Assembly: GCA_046293135.1 (NCBI GenBank)
Contig: JBKBPR010000002.1
Coordinates: 496,001-560,000 of the forward strand
DNA: 64,000 nt
From: UBA2638 sp046293135
Lineage (GTDB): Bacteria; Pseudomonadota; Alphaproteobacteria; Micavibrionales; Micavibrionaceae
Direction: 5' to 3'
The notes under the pieces are model-generated. The model saw only the letters and a program-made list of their open reading frames with translations. It did not search any database and was not told the DNA's origin. Made by a program: the position numbers and the translations under genes. Below are positions 9,079-16,726 of the stretch, piece by piece. Position 1 is the stretch's first letter. Each line of letters starts with the position of its first letter.

Positions 9079-9475
9079 TGTCATCCTTATACAATTCAAG
9101 CTTTTTCAAGCACCAGATCAAATCCTTGCACAAATCGGCATAGGGGCGCGTGGCGGTCAACGGGCGGCCAACCAGAATATAATCAACCCCGTCGGCGGCA
9201 TGAATGCTCAGAATATCGGCAACCACCGCCCGCAAACGGCGCTTGATACGGTTGCGCTTCACGGCTGATTTTTCCGTACGCTTTGTCACCGTGTAACCGA
9301 TCCGCAAACCTTGCTGATCGGAAGAGAGCTGATTTGGGGTGGTTTCTTCCAGCTTTTGGGTCTGAAGGGTCAGGCCATGGGAAACCCATTTGCGGCCTTT
9401 GCTCTGAATAGAAAGAAAATCAGCGCGCTTTTTAAGTGTCTGAAGACGAGCGCGCTGGGATTGTGTGGCATGCAT
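9047..9475 (-). CDS. rnpA: Ribonuclease P protein component
   Basis: The protein subunit of RNase P, which matures tRNA 5' ends. The 142-residue product has the basic RNR motif region KRNRIKRRLR (about 73-82) and the early KKRADFLS segment where relatives have the substrate-binding aromatic. A loop around residues 40-57 is somewhat longer than in the E. coli protein. The gene follows rpmH by about 30 bases; AAGG precedes the ATG by nine bases. Confidence 0.95.
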   Translation of the reverse strand: MHATQSQRARLQTLKKRADFLSIQSKGRKWVSHGLTLQTQKLEETTPNQLSSDQQGLRIGYTVTKRTEKSAVKRNRIKRRLRAVVADILSIHAADGVDYILVGRPLTATRPYADLCKDLIWCLKKLELYKDDNALPTLPRGD

Positions 9476-9505
9476 AACGGCGTGCCTTTTATGTATGAGG
9501 AACGA

Positions 9506-9640
9506 TTAAGCGCTCAGAACCTTGCGGCCTCTGGCGCGGCGACGTGCCAAAATCTTGCGACCGTTACGGTCAGCCATACGCGCGCGGAAACCATGGCGGC
9601 GGGCGCGAACCAATCTGCTGGGCTGGAATGTGCGTTTCAT
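9506..9640 (-). CDS. rpmH: 50S ribosomal protein L34
   Basis: A 44-residue ORF read directly on the minus strand: MKRTFQPSRLVRARRHGF at the start, then RMADRNGRKILARRRARGRK and a short VLSA end, the standard L34 sequence. The Shine-Dalgarno AAGGA is eight bases upstream of the ATG. It heads the rpmH-rnpA-yidD-yidC-engB cluster and has a consensus-like promoter about 50-80 bases upstream. No dnaA gene or origin is seen beside it. Confidence 0.97.
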   Translation of the reverse strand: MKRTFQPSRLVRARRHGFRARMADRNGRKILARRRARGRKVLSA

Positions 9641-9687
9641 ATCTCGCGATCCTTATTTTGTAATCTCTATATAAACCTAAGCGCCAG

Positions 9688-9717
9688 TTTATAGCTGCCT
9701 TTACGGGGAAATGTCAA
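9688..9717 (-). promoter_or_regulatory. Predicted sigma70-type promoter of rpmH-rnpA
   Basis: On the minus strand a perfect TTGACA (9712-9717) is followed after 18 bases by TATAAA (9688-9693), about 48 bases before the rpmH start. Spacing and boxes are close to consensus for the vegetative sigma factor. Confidence 0.65.
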
Positions 9718-9774
9718 ACACATTCTACAAAAATTCTTTAAATGCCCGCCGCGCATTTGTTTTTCTTCTTATTC

Positions 9775-11121
9775 TTATGGCTTACCGCCGCGATCGGCCA
9801 TGGCTTGGCGCATGAAAAACCGTTTGGCGGGGGGCAGAGCCGCAACAGCCCGCAGCCCGATCTTGCGGACAAACCCCGCTGTCCGCATATTGTTCGAGAA
9901 TAATTTCACCATGATATCGGTAAAGGCGACCATGGCGGTGTTGTCGGGTCTGCGGCGGCGTTGATAGGTTTCCAGCAGCGCAAAACTGCCGATATCGCCG
10001 CCCTCCTGCTGCGCCTTGATCACCAGCGCCGCCAATTCGTCAACATCGCGGAAGCCCAAATTGAGGCCTTGCCCCGCAATCGGGTGAATGCCATGTGCGG
10101 CATCGGCAACCAGAACGGCGCGGTTTTCAATGTAATGGGCGGCGTGAACGAGGCTGAGCGGATAGGCTGTGCGCTCGCCGATCATACGGATTGTGCCATA
10201 TTGGGCGGGGACGCGCTCTTGCAACACGGCCTCGAAAGCGGCGCGGTCAAGCTCCGTCAATGAGGGTTTTCCGCGTTTTTGGTGTTCGGTGAATACGATG
10301 GAGGAGCGATATAGCGGGCTGTTTTTCTCATTGTCGGATTTGTTGCTGGCCTTATTGCCAGACCCATCTTGTGCCTCATCCCGCGCCCCGTCCTGCGCCT
10401 GATCGCGCATCGGCAAAATAGCAAACGGGCCTTCGGGCCAGAAATGCTCGATCGCCGCGTTATTATGCGGGTGTTCATGGCCGATAATGCAGATCACGGC
10501 CTGTTGTTTATAGGTTTTGCGGCGCACAGGAATATCCAGCTTTTCACGCAGGAAGGAATTGCGGCCATCGGCGCCGACCAGCAATTTTGCGTGAATCGTA
10601 TCGCCGTTTTGCAAATGAACGTCCATAGCGCTCTGATCGCTGGAGAGGTTGAAATCCCTGATACTGGCGGGGGGGAGGATATCAACATAAGCCGTGAGTG
10701 CGGCCAGACGCTGCAACATAATTTGGCGAATGGTGCGGTTGAGAATGATCGTGCCAAAGGCCTTATCCTCGACTTCGCCGCTCATAAACCGCAGCAATAC
10801 GGGGCTTTCGCCGTCCAGAATGTGAATATCGCGGATCGGGCAGCCGTGTTTTTCCAGCGACACCCACAATCCGGCCTTGGCCAGAATCTGCGCCGAGCCG
10901 TAAGAGATCGCGGTGGTGCGTTCATCGCCGCTCATCGCGCCGCTTTTGATGTCGGCTTTTTCAATCACGGCGGTGCGGACACCGCCTTGCCCCAGCAAAC
11001 ACGCCAGCGTTAATCCCGCAAGCCCGCCGCCATTGATAATCACATCATAGTTCTGTGACGATGCGGCGGTGCTTTTCGCTTTGGCGGTTTTGGCTGTGGC
11101 GCGGTTTTGTGTTTTCGGCAT
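9775..11121 (-). CDS. UbiH/UbiF/COQ6-family FAD monooxygenase
   Basis: A 448-residue class A flavin hydroxylase of the ubiquinone-biosynthesis group. An FAD-binding GxGxxG-type fold starts at about residue 27 (IINGGGLAGLTLA), a GADGRNS motif is in the middle and the second FAD motif VADAAHGIHPIAGQG is near the end. These enzymes hydroxylate the ring of ubiquinone precursors, but the exact carbon cannot be assigned here. Two oddities: about 25 extra N-terminal residues rich in Ala, Lys and Thr, and a charged low-complexity insert (about 248-270) with imperfect repeats such as AQDGARDEAQDG. Confidence 0.87.
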   Translation of the reverse strand: MPKTQNRATAKTAKAKSTAASSQNYDVIINGGGLAGLTLACLLGQGGVRTAVIEKADIKSGAMSGDERTTAISYGSAQILAKAGLWVSLEKHGCPIRDIHILDGESPVLLRFMSGEVEDKAFGTIILNRTIRQIMLQRLAALTAYVDILPPASIRDFNLSSDQSAMDVHLQNGDTIHAKLLVGADGRNSFLREKLDIPVRRKTYKQQAVICIIGHEHPHNNAAIEHFWPEGPFAILPMRDQAQDGARDEAQDGSGNKASNKSDNEKNSPLYRSSIVFTEHQKRGKPSLTELDRAAFEAVLQERVPAQYGTIRMIGERTAYPLSLVHAAHYIENRAVLVADAAHGIHPIAGQGLNLGFRDVDELAALVIKAQQEGGDIGSFALLETYQRRRRPDNTAMVAFTDIMVKLFSNNMRTAGFVRKIGLRAVAALPPAKRFFMRQAMADRGGKP

Positions 11122-11133
11122 GATGGGCGCAAT

Positions 11134-11790
11134 CTAGCGCCAGTTCAGATCATATTCAAGCCCGATGCGAAATTCGTGGCCGCTGTAATCGAGTTTAACA
11201 TTGCCCAGATCAAGGTCGCGGGTATCAAGATAGCGATAGCCGAATGTATAGGCCATATTATCCTTCGGGCGGTATTTCAGGCCTGCTCCGGCCTGCCACG
11301 CCAGCCCATAGCCGCTATCGCTGAAGCTTTGATTGGTGGTGGCGCTGGTCAGCTCGCCCGAAACATGGCTGAAACCAAATCCCCCGCTCAGATAGGGGGT
11401 GAATTTCGTGCCAGTGTCAAAATCGTAATAGACATTGAGCAAGCCCGTCCATGATTTCATGTTCCCGCCCGCGGCAAAGCTGCCGCCATTGGTATTGATG
11501 CGGTTTATATCGGGATTGCGGTAGGATAGTTCGGTTTCAACGCGGATTTGCGGGCCAAGGCGCAGCCCCAACGCGCCGGCGAGCGTGCCGCTATTTTCAA
11601 GGCGCAGCTTGCCGCTGGAGGCGGTGGCGCTATCGGAGAATTTCTGCTCGCCGAATTTGCTCAAACCCAGATAGCCCGCGAAATACACGCCGGAGGTCTG
11701 GGCGTGGGAGGCAAATGCGCCCATACCGATAAAGGCGGCCAGCGCGGCCAATCCGGTTACAATCGTGGTTCTTTTGGTCAAAAACCGCAT
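11134..11790 (-). CDS. Outer-membrane beta-barrel protein (OmpA/Omp25-like)
   Basis: A 218-residue protein with a signal peptide (MRFLTKRTTIV, hydrophobic run, cleavage near SHAQT) and a body of alternating amphipathic strands rich in Gly, Tyr and Phe, e.g. GVYFAGYLG, AGLKYRPKDNMAYTFGYRYL and the final FRIGLEYDLNW. This is the pattern of eight-stranded outer-membrane barrels. The start at ATG 11788-11790 is chosen to give a clean signal peptide; ATG 11799 is an alternative. It lies 12 bases upstream of the UbiH-like gene on the same strand. No peptidoglycan-binding domain is present. Confidence 0.82.
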   Translation of the reverse strand: MRFLTKRTTIVTGLAALAAFIGMGAFASHAQTSGVYFAGYLGLSKFGEQKFSDSATASSGKLRLENSGTLAGALGLRLGPQIRVETELSYRNPDINRINTNGGSFAAGGNMKSWTGLLNVYYDFDTGTKFTPYLSGGFGFSHVSGELTSATTNQSFSDSGYGLAWQAGAGLKYRPKDNMAYTFGYRYLDTRDLDLGNVKLDYSGHEFRIGLEYDLNWR

Positions 11791-11904
11791 AAAGATCATC
11801 ACTGTCAACAATCTTGGTTTCGTGAATTAAGGCATGAATTCTGGTCAATCGAATGTGACGAACGTCACGAGAAAAATGATAACAAATAATAATCGCTCTG
11901 CCAA

Positions 11905-11958
11905 GTGTCGCGTTCAGCGACACGAAAACATTTTAAACGCGGCGCGTTCAGCGACACG
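11905..11958. repeat. Direct 16-base repeat pair with a 7-base-stem hairpin
   Basis: CGCGTTCAGCGACACG occurs at 11909-11924 and again at 11943-11958. The first copy is also part of a hairpin GTGTCGC-gttca-GCGACAC (11905-11923). It sits between a hypothetical gene end and the upstream side of the beta-barrel gene. A regulator-binding pair or a leftover repeat are both possible. Confidence 0.55.
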
Positions 11959-11992
11959 CACAGATTTTTAAAGTTAAAATCTAACGAAAACC

Positions 11993-12613
11993 CTAAGCGA
12001 CGGGGCGATCAACGCGCACAGGAAGATCAGCGGCAATCGGCTCGTCATCGAGCATTTCAATCATCCCCGAAGGCTGCACCGCGAAATTGGCGATAAATAG
12101 CGCGTTCGAATAGAACACCACCGCTTCGCACAGATAATGACCTTGCTCGTTCATGCCCTCGAATGAGGCGGCGCGCACTGTGCCTTCAATGACGGAGCGT
12201 GTGCCCTCATCCATTTCCTGCGGCATATTCGGGTCTTCCATGCTTTCGGCAACATAAAAAGGCCCTTCCTCGCCGCGCACGAAGAAGCAGAAAAACCGCA
12301 GATATTCCATGACATTGGCCTCGGTGATTTTCACGGGCGCTTTGGCATTGACTTCATGGATCGGTGGTGAAGTTCCGTTCAAGCGGAATAGATTGCCCTG
12401 ATCGGTCAGGTAATAGATATTGAGCTTTTTATTGACCCAATTCGGATCGCGCACACGGATCAGCGCCACGCTGTCATAGAACGGCAACATACGCCAATGC
12501 ACTTCGGTTGATTCAGCGGAAACCCTGAACTTACCGTCAATCGGGTTGATCTGATCGAGAAATCCCGCAAGCTCATCGCCTTGTACGGCGTTCCAGTTGT
12601 TATCGTTATACAT
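11993..12613 (-). CDS. Hypothetical conserved-looking soluble protein
   Basis: A 206-residue protein without signal peptide or membrane span. It is mixed alpha/beta in appearance, with aromatic-rich strands (HWRMLPFYDSVALIRVRDP, EYLRFFCFFVRGEEGPFYV) and an acidic middle (EDPNMPQEMDE). I do not recognise a family. Codon use resembles its neighbours. It has its own upstream space containing a 16-base palindrome at 12656-12671. Confidence 0.7.
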   Translation of the reverse strand: MYNDNNWNAVQGDELAGFLDQINPIDGKFRVSAESTEVHWRMLPFYDSVALIRVRDPNWVNKKLNIYYLTDQGNLFRLNGTSPPIHEVNAKAPVKITEANVMEYLRFFCFFVRGEEGPFYVAESMEDPNMPQEMDEGTRSVIEGTVRAASFEGMNEQGHYLCEAVVFYSNALFIANFAVQPSGMIEMLDDEPIAADLPVRVDRPVA

Positions 12614-12655
12614 ACCGATCCTTAAATTATTGAATTCACATTTTTCTTTTATGTT

Positions 12656-12671
12656 GCTTTGAATTCAAAGC
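12656..12671. repeat. 16-base perfect palindrome
   Basis: GCTTTGAATTCAAAGC is a perfect inverted repeat located about 45 bases upstream of the 206-residue hypothetical gene and downstream of the O-antigen ligase. It could be an operator; nothing more is visible. Confidence 0.4.
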
Positions 12672-12738
12672 CTTAAAACTATAATCGTTGGCCGCGTCAT
12701 ATGCAAAGCAAAAATGATTTGCGCAGGGTATGAGGTGC

Positions 12739-14031
12739 TTATGCGGCGTTATCACCAGAGTTTTGAGCCTTCTCGAACTCCGCAAAAGCTAGAACCAGCG
12801 CCATCATAAAGATCATAAGCCCCAAAAACCAACCCTGCCACAGTCCGTATCCCGTTGCGGCAATCGAGAGCAAAGCAATAAAAACGCCCAGACCCAAGGC
12901 TTTGGAGCGCGGCGGCAGCGCCATTAACCCGATCAACAAATAGGCCAGAAGCCATTTAAACACGAACATCCCGAGCAAACCGAACTCAATCCAGATTTGC
13001 ATCGCGAAATTATGCGGATGCAAAACGGTATTATCGGCGTGGAACAGGCGCTGGGAGTCAAATTCAATGGCCTTGGTCGCCTCAATGCCAAAGCCGATCC
13101 AAGGCTGCTCCATCACCTTGCGCGCGATAAAATCCCAGATTTCCAATCGATGCGGGGCATAGCCGTTGCTGAGCCAGTCCGAGCTTTTGATCATCGGCAG
13201 CATTTCATTGAACGCATATTGCACCGCCCATGGTGCGGCAAGGCTGAGAGCCAAAATCACCAGAAACAGCGCCCTCCACGCCCATTTTATGCTGACGGGG
13301 AAAAATGCCATGGCGATGGCGCCGGCCAAAAACCCAAGCTGCATACTCTGGCTTTGCGTGTGATAAATAAGATACGCGCCGATACCGACAATCAAGGCCA
13401 TAAGCAGGAATATCAGGCGGTTATCAGGCTCTTTCGCCCGTAAAAACTGTACGCCCAGCAAGGCGGGAAACACCATCATCGTCACCACAATCACATTGTG
13501 ATTAAGGTGGGATGGATTAAATGCACCGCCGTAATCTTTGCCTCTGATAAATCCGTGGATGCCGCCGACCGACCAAAGATCATAGGCCACCAGAGCCAAA
13601 CAGAGAGGCAAAAGACAGAGCAGAGCCTTGATGAGTTTGAGCGCGAAATTTTGCCCCATTAATATAATGACGGAGAATAAAAAACAGCCTGAGAATAAAA
13701 TTTGCGCCGTTTTAAAGCTGCGGTTGATCGCTTCGGCGCTGTCCACCGCCCATATCGCGCTTAAACCCGCTAATGTCACAATCGCTGCGCTGAACAAAAA
13801 CGGCGGCAGGAACATAGCGGGACGTTTGCGGTCAATAATCCAATAAGACACATAGCCCAAAACACCGGCCACAGCGGGTAAAAACGATAGGGCGCGGGGG
13901 GCGATGGTGGCGGCCAATATAATCAGGCAAAGCCCGATAACAAACGGGGTCGTCAGGATATCTTGCGTTGTTTTATTTCGGGATTGTGCTTGCGTTACTG
14001 CTGGCTGCGCTGGGCTCTCGGTCTGCGTCAT
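12739..14031 (-). CDS. O-antigen ligase / Wzy-type polymerase family membrane protein
   Basis: A polytopic protein of 430 residues with about ten to twelve hydrophobic spans and the family's large periplasmic loop, which contains RLEIWDFIARKVMEQPWIGFG and an HPHNFAMQIW motif close to the conserved H-N-x-x-L segment of WaaL/Wzy_C proteins. Such enzymes join O-antigen to lipid A-core or polymerise polysaccharide. ATG 14029-14031 (product MTQTESPAQP) is preferred; a start 47 codons upstream (14172) would begin inside a repeat element and gives a non-membrane extension. It stands alone, without glycosyltransferases. Confidence 0.82.
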   Translation of the reverse strand: MTQTESPAQPAVTQAQSRNKTTQDILTTPFVIGLCLIILAATIAPRALSFLPAVAGVLGYVSYWIIDRKRPAMFLPPFLFSAAIVTLAGLSAIWAVDSAEAINRSFKTAQILFSGCFLFSVIILMGQNFALKLIKALLCLLPLCLALVAYDLWSVGGIHGFIRGKDYGGAFNPSHLNHNVIVVTMMVFPALLGVQFLRAKEPDNRLIFLLMALIVGIGAYLIYHTQSQSMQLGFLAGAIAMAFFPVSIKWAWRALFLVILALSLAAPWAVQYAFNEMLPMIKSSDWLSNGYAPHRLEIWDFIARKVMEQPWIGFGIEATKAIEFDSQRLFHADNTVLHPHNFAMQIWIEFGLLGMFVFKWLLAYLLIGLMALPPRSKALGLGVFIALLSIAATGYGLWQGWFLGLMIFMMALVLAFAEFEKAQNSGDNAA

Positions 14032-14168
14032 GCTGGGCTTTCTCGTTGGCTCAATAAGATGAATAAGATGGGATGTAGGTCGAAATTTATACCCTTTCTG
14101 ACTATCATATGCCGCTTTGTGAGGCAAGACAGCGGCAAGCCTTGACCGCGTTTCATCAAAAAATTTCG

Positions 14169-14360
14169 TCATGACACGGCTTGTTCGTGTAATCCAAAAA
14201 CCTAAGTCACCAAACCACGAAAGCCTATACCGTCATCCCGAGCGTAGTCGAGGGATCTCATTTTCAACCACAGAGGCACAGAGTTATAAGAGGTCACAGA
14301 GGTTTTTCTAAAAAAACTCCGCGCACTCTTTTTAAAACTCTTTCATCTCTGTGGTGAAAA
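14169..14360 (+). repeat. Intergenic repeat module 1, copy A
   Basis: About 190 bases beginning ATGACACGGCTTGT, passing through the widespread-looking GTCATCCCGAGCG segment (from 14232) and ending in an inverted pair CCACAGAGG ... CTCTGTGGTG. It is strongly similar, in the same orientation, to 60025-60226. It is non-coding and lies between the O-antigen ligase and an acidic secreted protein. The whole 14032-14740 interval holds no convincing gene, only modules 1-3 and hairpins. Confidence 0.85.
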
Positions 14361-14384
14361 TCAAACTCAACCGTTGTGTGCAGA

Positions 14385-14451
14385 CTCATAGATCGCCTTA
14401 GAATTGCCGGTGCAATTCAGGCGATGACACTATGAGCGGTCATTCTGACCG
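14385..14451 (+). other. Nested long hairpin followed by a second hairpin (structured element)
   Basis: Between 14385 and 14436 three 7-base stems nest: CTCATAG/CTATGAG outside, ATCGCCT/AGGCGAT, then GAATTGC/GCAATTC closing a CGGT tetraloop, with only short bulges. Immediately adjacent is CGGTCA-ttc-TGACCG (14437-14451). This is far more pairing than expected by chance and suggests a structured RNA or a palindromic mobile-type repeat. I know no family name for it. Confidence 0.65.
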
Positions 14452-14470
14452 TTTGGGGCAGCTACGCGTG

Positions 14471-14504
14471 AAGGAATTCCGAGCCAAGTCTATAAGAATT
14501 CCTT
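14471..14504. repeat. 9-base inverted repeat abutting a promoter
   Basis: AAGGAATTC (14471-14479) pairs with GAATTCCTT (14496-14504) across 16 bases. The right arm overlaps the TTGACA box of the repeat-borne promoter, so a hairpin or bound protein here could affect it. Confidence 0.5.
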
Positions 14505-14531
14505 GACAAAATAGGAAATTATTCATATATT
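14503..14531 (+). promoter_or_regulatory. Consensus-like promoter inside repeat module 2, copy A
   Basis: TTGACA (14503-14508), 17 bases, TATATT (14526-14531). The surrounding 60 bases, including a downstream AATTGCGCC, recur at 59954-60014, where the same TTGACA-17-TATTAT layout is kept. No ORF follows it on this strand, so any transcript is non-coding and would run into module 3. Confidence 0.6.
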
Positions 14532-14620
14532 GGTTTTTATACAGGGGGAGAATTGCGCCCTGAGCTATTCGGAGCTTTCCGCTAAGTTACTGTTTCATTA
14601 GAGTGAGAAAATATCAAAAA

Positions 14621-14731
14621 AACATGTGGGGCAAGCGGGGCGAGTGGGGCGAAATGCCCGTAACTTACTGAAATATTTAATAAAGCCTTCGCCCCACTTT
14701 AACATCGAGAGTGGGGCGAATGGGGCGACAT
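14621..14731 (+). repeat. Repeat module 3, copy A (GGGGCGA tandem and inverted repeat)
   Basis: About 110 bases: several near-tandem GTGGGGCGA units, an AT-rich middle, the inverted CGCCCCAC and a second block of GTGGGGCGA units. Nearly the same sequence, same orientation, is at 60556-60668. The tandem units can pair with the internal CGCCCCAC to form strong hairpins. No protein-coding reading is convincing. Confidence 0.85.
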
Positions 14732-14740
14732 AAAAATTGG

Positions 14741-15298
14741 TTATTCTTCGGTGGTTTGTTCTAATTCACCATCATCTTCGGGAGCATTCTCGGTTTCCTG
14801 AGACTCTTCTGTTTCCTGAGACTCTTCAACTTCCTCCTCAGCCTCTATATGGCCTTCCGCTTCTTCAAGAGCGTCTTCGCTTCCGGCTGAGGCATCAATC
14901 GTACCGTCGCTATCTGTCAAAGGTGAGCCGTCAGCCTCGCTGTCATCACTGTCATCGCTGTCTTCCGCTGACCAATGGCCGTATTGATCGGATTCAGGAA
15001 TGGGCGTTTCGGCATCTGAATCTGAGGCCTCTACTTCTTCCGCGGTTGTTTCGTCAGAAGCCTCGGCGCTTTCATTGTTTTGCTCGTCTTCGTCGCCCGC
15101 TGCGGGCTCAATTTGTAATAGCTCGTACAAATCGCCGGCTGAAAGCTCTATACCTTCAGAGCCTCCTATCAGCGAGTCACTTTCAAGGGCGTTTGGTGCG
15201 GCATTGCCAAATCGTGAGCCGAAGCTATCTTCCGCATGAGCCATTGCTCCGCTTGTTACCAAAATGGCTGTCGCCGCCAAAAGAGTTCCGTATTTCAT
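14741..15298 (-). CDS. Secreted, extremely acidic low-complexity protein
   Basis: A 185-residue protein with a signal peptide (MKYGTLLAATAIL to AMAHA, cleavage near residue 22). The mature chain is dominated by Glu, Asp, Ser and Thr, with runs such as EDSDDSDDSEADGS and repeated EESQETEESQETE, and no cysteine. The start ATG 15296-15298 is chosen because AGGAAGA lies just upstream and the signal peptide then begins correctly. Its function is unknown; calcium binding or a disordered periplasmic or surface role is only a guess. An entericidin-like gene lies immediately upstream on the same strand. Confidence 0.72.
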   Translation of the reverse strand: MKYGTLLAATAILVTSGAMAHAEDSFGSRFGNAAPNALESDSLIGGSEGIELSAGDLYELLQIEPAAGDEDEQNNESAEASDETTAEEVEASDSDAETPIPESDQYGHWSAEDSDDSDDSEADGSPLTDSDGTIDASAGSEDALEEAEGHIEAEEEVEESQETEESQETENAPEDDGELEQTTEE

Positions 15299-15335
15299 AG
15301 GTCTTCCTAACTGTGTCACATTAAAATCAAAAACA

Positions 15336-15467
15336 TTAAAACGCATTTTGTATTTTTTGGCCTGTGCGCTCCATATCACGCCCCATGCCTTCTACGGTAT
15401 TGCCGCAAGCGGTGAAGTTCACAAGGACGAACCCGCATAACGCAATCATAATCATTCCCTTTTTCAT
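15336..15467 (-). CDS. Entericidin A/B-like small lipoprotein
   Basis: A 43-residue ORF read directly: a short basic hydrophobic signal (MKKGMIMIALCGFVLV), a lipobox-like FTAC with Cys26 (approximate), then NTVEGMGRDMERTGQKI, which matches the entericidin pattern NTxxGxGxDxxxxGxxI. GAGG lies six bases before the ATG. Entericidins are small outer-membrane-anchored lipoproteins of uncertain, stress-related function. The phenylalanine at position -3 of the lipobox is a little unusual. It ends about 38 bases before the acidic protein gene and may be co-transcribed with it. Confidence 0.82.
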   Translation of the reverse strand: MKKGMIMIALCGFVLVNFTACGNTVEGMGRDMERTGQKIQNAF

Positions 15468-15585
15468 CTACTGCCTCTTTATGCTTTTCAAAAGATAAAA
15501 TCGTTTTACTATCAATAACAAAGATATAAGTCGAATATCTTATATAGTCGAATTTTTATCTTTCAGCAACAAAACATCGCAGGGA

Positions 15586-16086
15586 TTATCGCCAAAAATC
15601 AAGCTCCGGCAAGTCGGGTGAACCGGTCTGTAAATGCCTTGCTAACCTGCTCATTAGGCTTGTGAAACTCGCGCTGGTAATGATCTGTTCTTCATCGGCC
15701 ATTTTATATTGCGATTTTTTAAAACCGGCTTTTGTAGGTTCCACCTGAATTTCGGCCACAGAAATATATGGCATACGGGTCGGCCTTAAAATATGGATGC
15801 TGTCCGCAGTTTCATGATCTTTCGGGTCATAGCGGCGTGATAAATAGATGCTATTTTCATGCACATTCACTTTAAGGTGATGCGATGTGGCCAAACGGAT
15901 AAGCTTTGCCTCCTCATCCCATGTCAGAAAGCCGCAGAGCCGCTTATCATATTTTGGTTCATCAGGAAAATCACGGGAATGCGGATCTTCAAAATTGGGC
16001 TTGGGCTTAGAAGCGCCATGAAAAGACTCAGCTATCGGTGCAGCTTCTATCCCGCTTGTCTTGGCTCTGAAAGGTATCACTGTCAT
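15586..16086 (-). CDS. Hypothetical protein
   Basis: A 166-residue soluble protein with a polar, probably disordered N-terminal third and a mixed alpha/beta remainder (LCGFLTWDEEAKLIRLATSH, ENSIYLSRRYDP). There is no signal peptide, membrane span or motif I can name. It is alone on the minus strand, 40 bases downstream of the TlpA-like gene, with an AT-rich region (15468-15585) following it. Confidence 0.6.
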   Translation of the reverse strand: MTVIPFRAKTSGIEAAPIAESFHGASKPKPNFEDPHSRDFPDEPKYDKRLCGFLTWDEEAKLIRLATSHHLKVNVHENSIYLSRRYDPKDHETADSIHILRPTRMPYISVAEIQVEPTKAGFKKSQYKMADEEQIITSASFTSLMSRLARHLQTGSPDLPELDFWR

Positions 16087-16126
16087 GCAAAAACAATTAC
16101 CATAATATTTAGGCGCTTGTCAAATT

Positions 16127-16726
16127 TCAGTAAGCCATAATTTTGCGTTCCAAATCCTCATAATCCCAATCCGCGCCGATCAATTTTTCCCGCATAACCC
16201 CGTTCTGATCAATCAGAATTGTTTCAGGGAGGCGAAAGGTCTGGAATATCCCGCGCGTAATTCCGCCATTGTCATCAAGCGCAATCAGCACATTATCCTG
16301 CGCCATAGCGGTGGGGTGCTCCGTACGCATTTTGGCCAAAAACCGCTCCAAAGCCGCAAGGTCATGATCGCTGGAAAGCCCTATGAATACGACCTCATCG
16401 GGGTATTGCTCGGCCAGTTTCAGGAAATGCGGAAACTCCACCAAACAGGGCGGACACCAAGACGCCCAAAAATTCAGCACCACAGTTTTCCCACGAAAAT
16501 CAGATATTTGTAGCGGCGCGGCATTGCTGTCATTGCCGAAACGCACAAAGGAAAAATCGGGAACGATTGCGCTGTTCTGGCTGGCTGGGGCGGCGCTCTG
16601 GCTTTGCCCGCTACCTGAAGCGGCTGGAGGGACTTGATTGCCGCCCTGCGGCATGGCCTCAATCAGGTAAGCAAGGCCAAAGCCGCAGATCACGGCCACG
16701 GCAAGGATTATAGCGTTACGGATCAT
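16127..16726 (-). CDS. Membrane-anchored TlpA/ResA-like thiol-disulphide oxidoreductase
   Basis: A 199-residue protein with an N-terminal membrane anchor (MIRNAIILAVAVICGFG), a short linker and a thioredoxin fold with the active site NFWASWCPPCLVEFP (WCPPC). Such proteins reduce apocytochrome c haem-binding cysteines in System II maturation. The start ATG 16724-16726 is preferred (GGAGAG eight bases upstream); it overlaps the end of ccsA by 11 bases, so ResB, CcsA and this protein form one translationally coupled operon. Confidence 0.9.
   Translation of the reverse strand: MIRNAIILAVAVICGFGLAYLIEAMPQGGNQVPPAASGSGQSQSAAPASQNSAIVPDFSFVRFGNDSNAAPLQISDFRGKTVVLNFWASWCPPCLVEFPHFLKLAEQYPDEVVFIGLSSDHDLAALERFLAKMRTEHPTAMAQDNVLIALDDNGGITRGIFQTFRLPETILIDQNGVMREKLIGADWDYEDLERKIMAY

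Noticed and set aside
14172..14360. N-terminal extension of the O-antigen ligase from a start at 14172
   Set aside because: That start codon lies at the edge of repeat module 1 and the extension has no membrane span; ATG 14029-14031 gives a normal start.
14737..15300. Plus-strand ORF antisense to the acidic secreted protein
   Set aside because: The minus-strand reading has a signal peptide and ribosome site; the opposite frame is a Leu/Arg/His-rich shadow of its biased composition.
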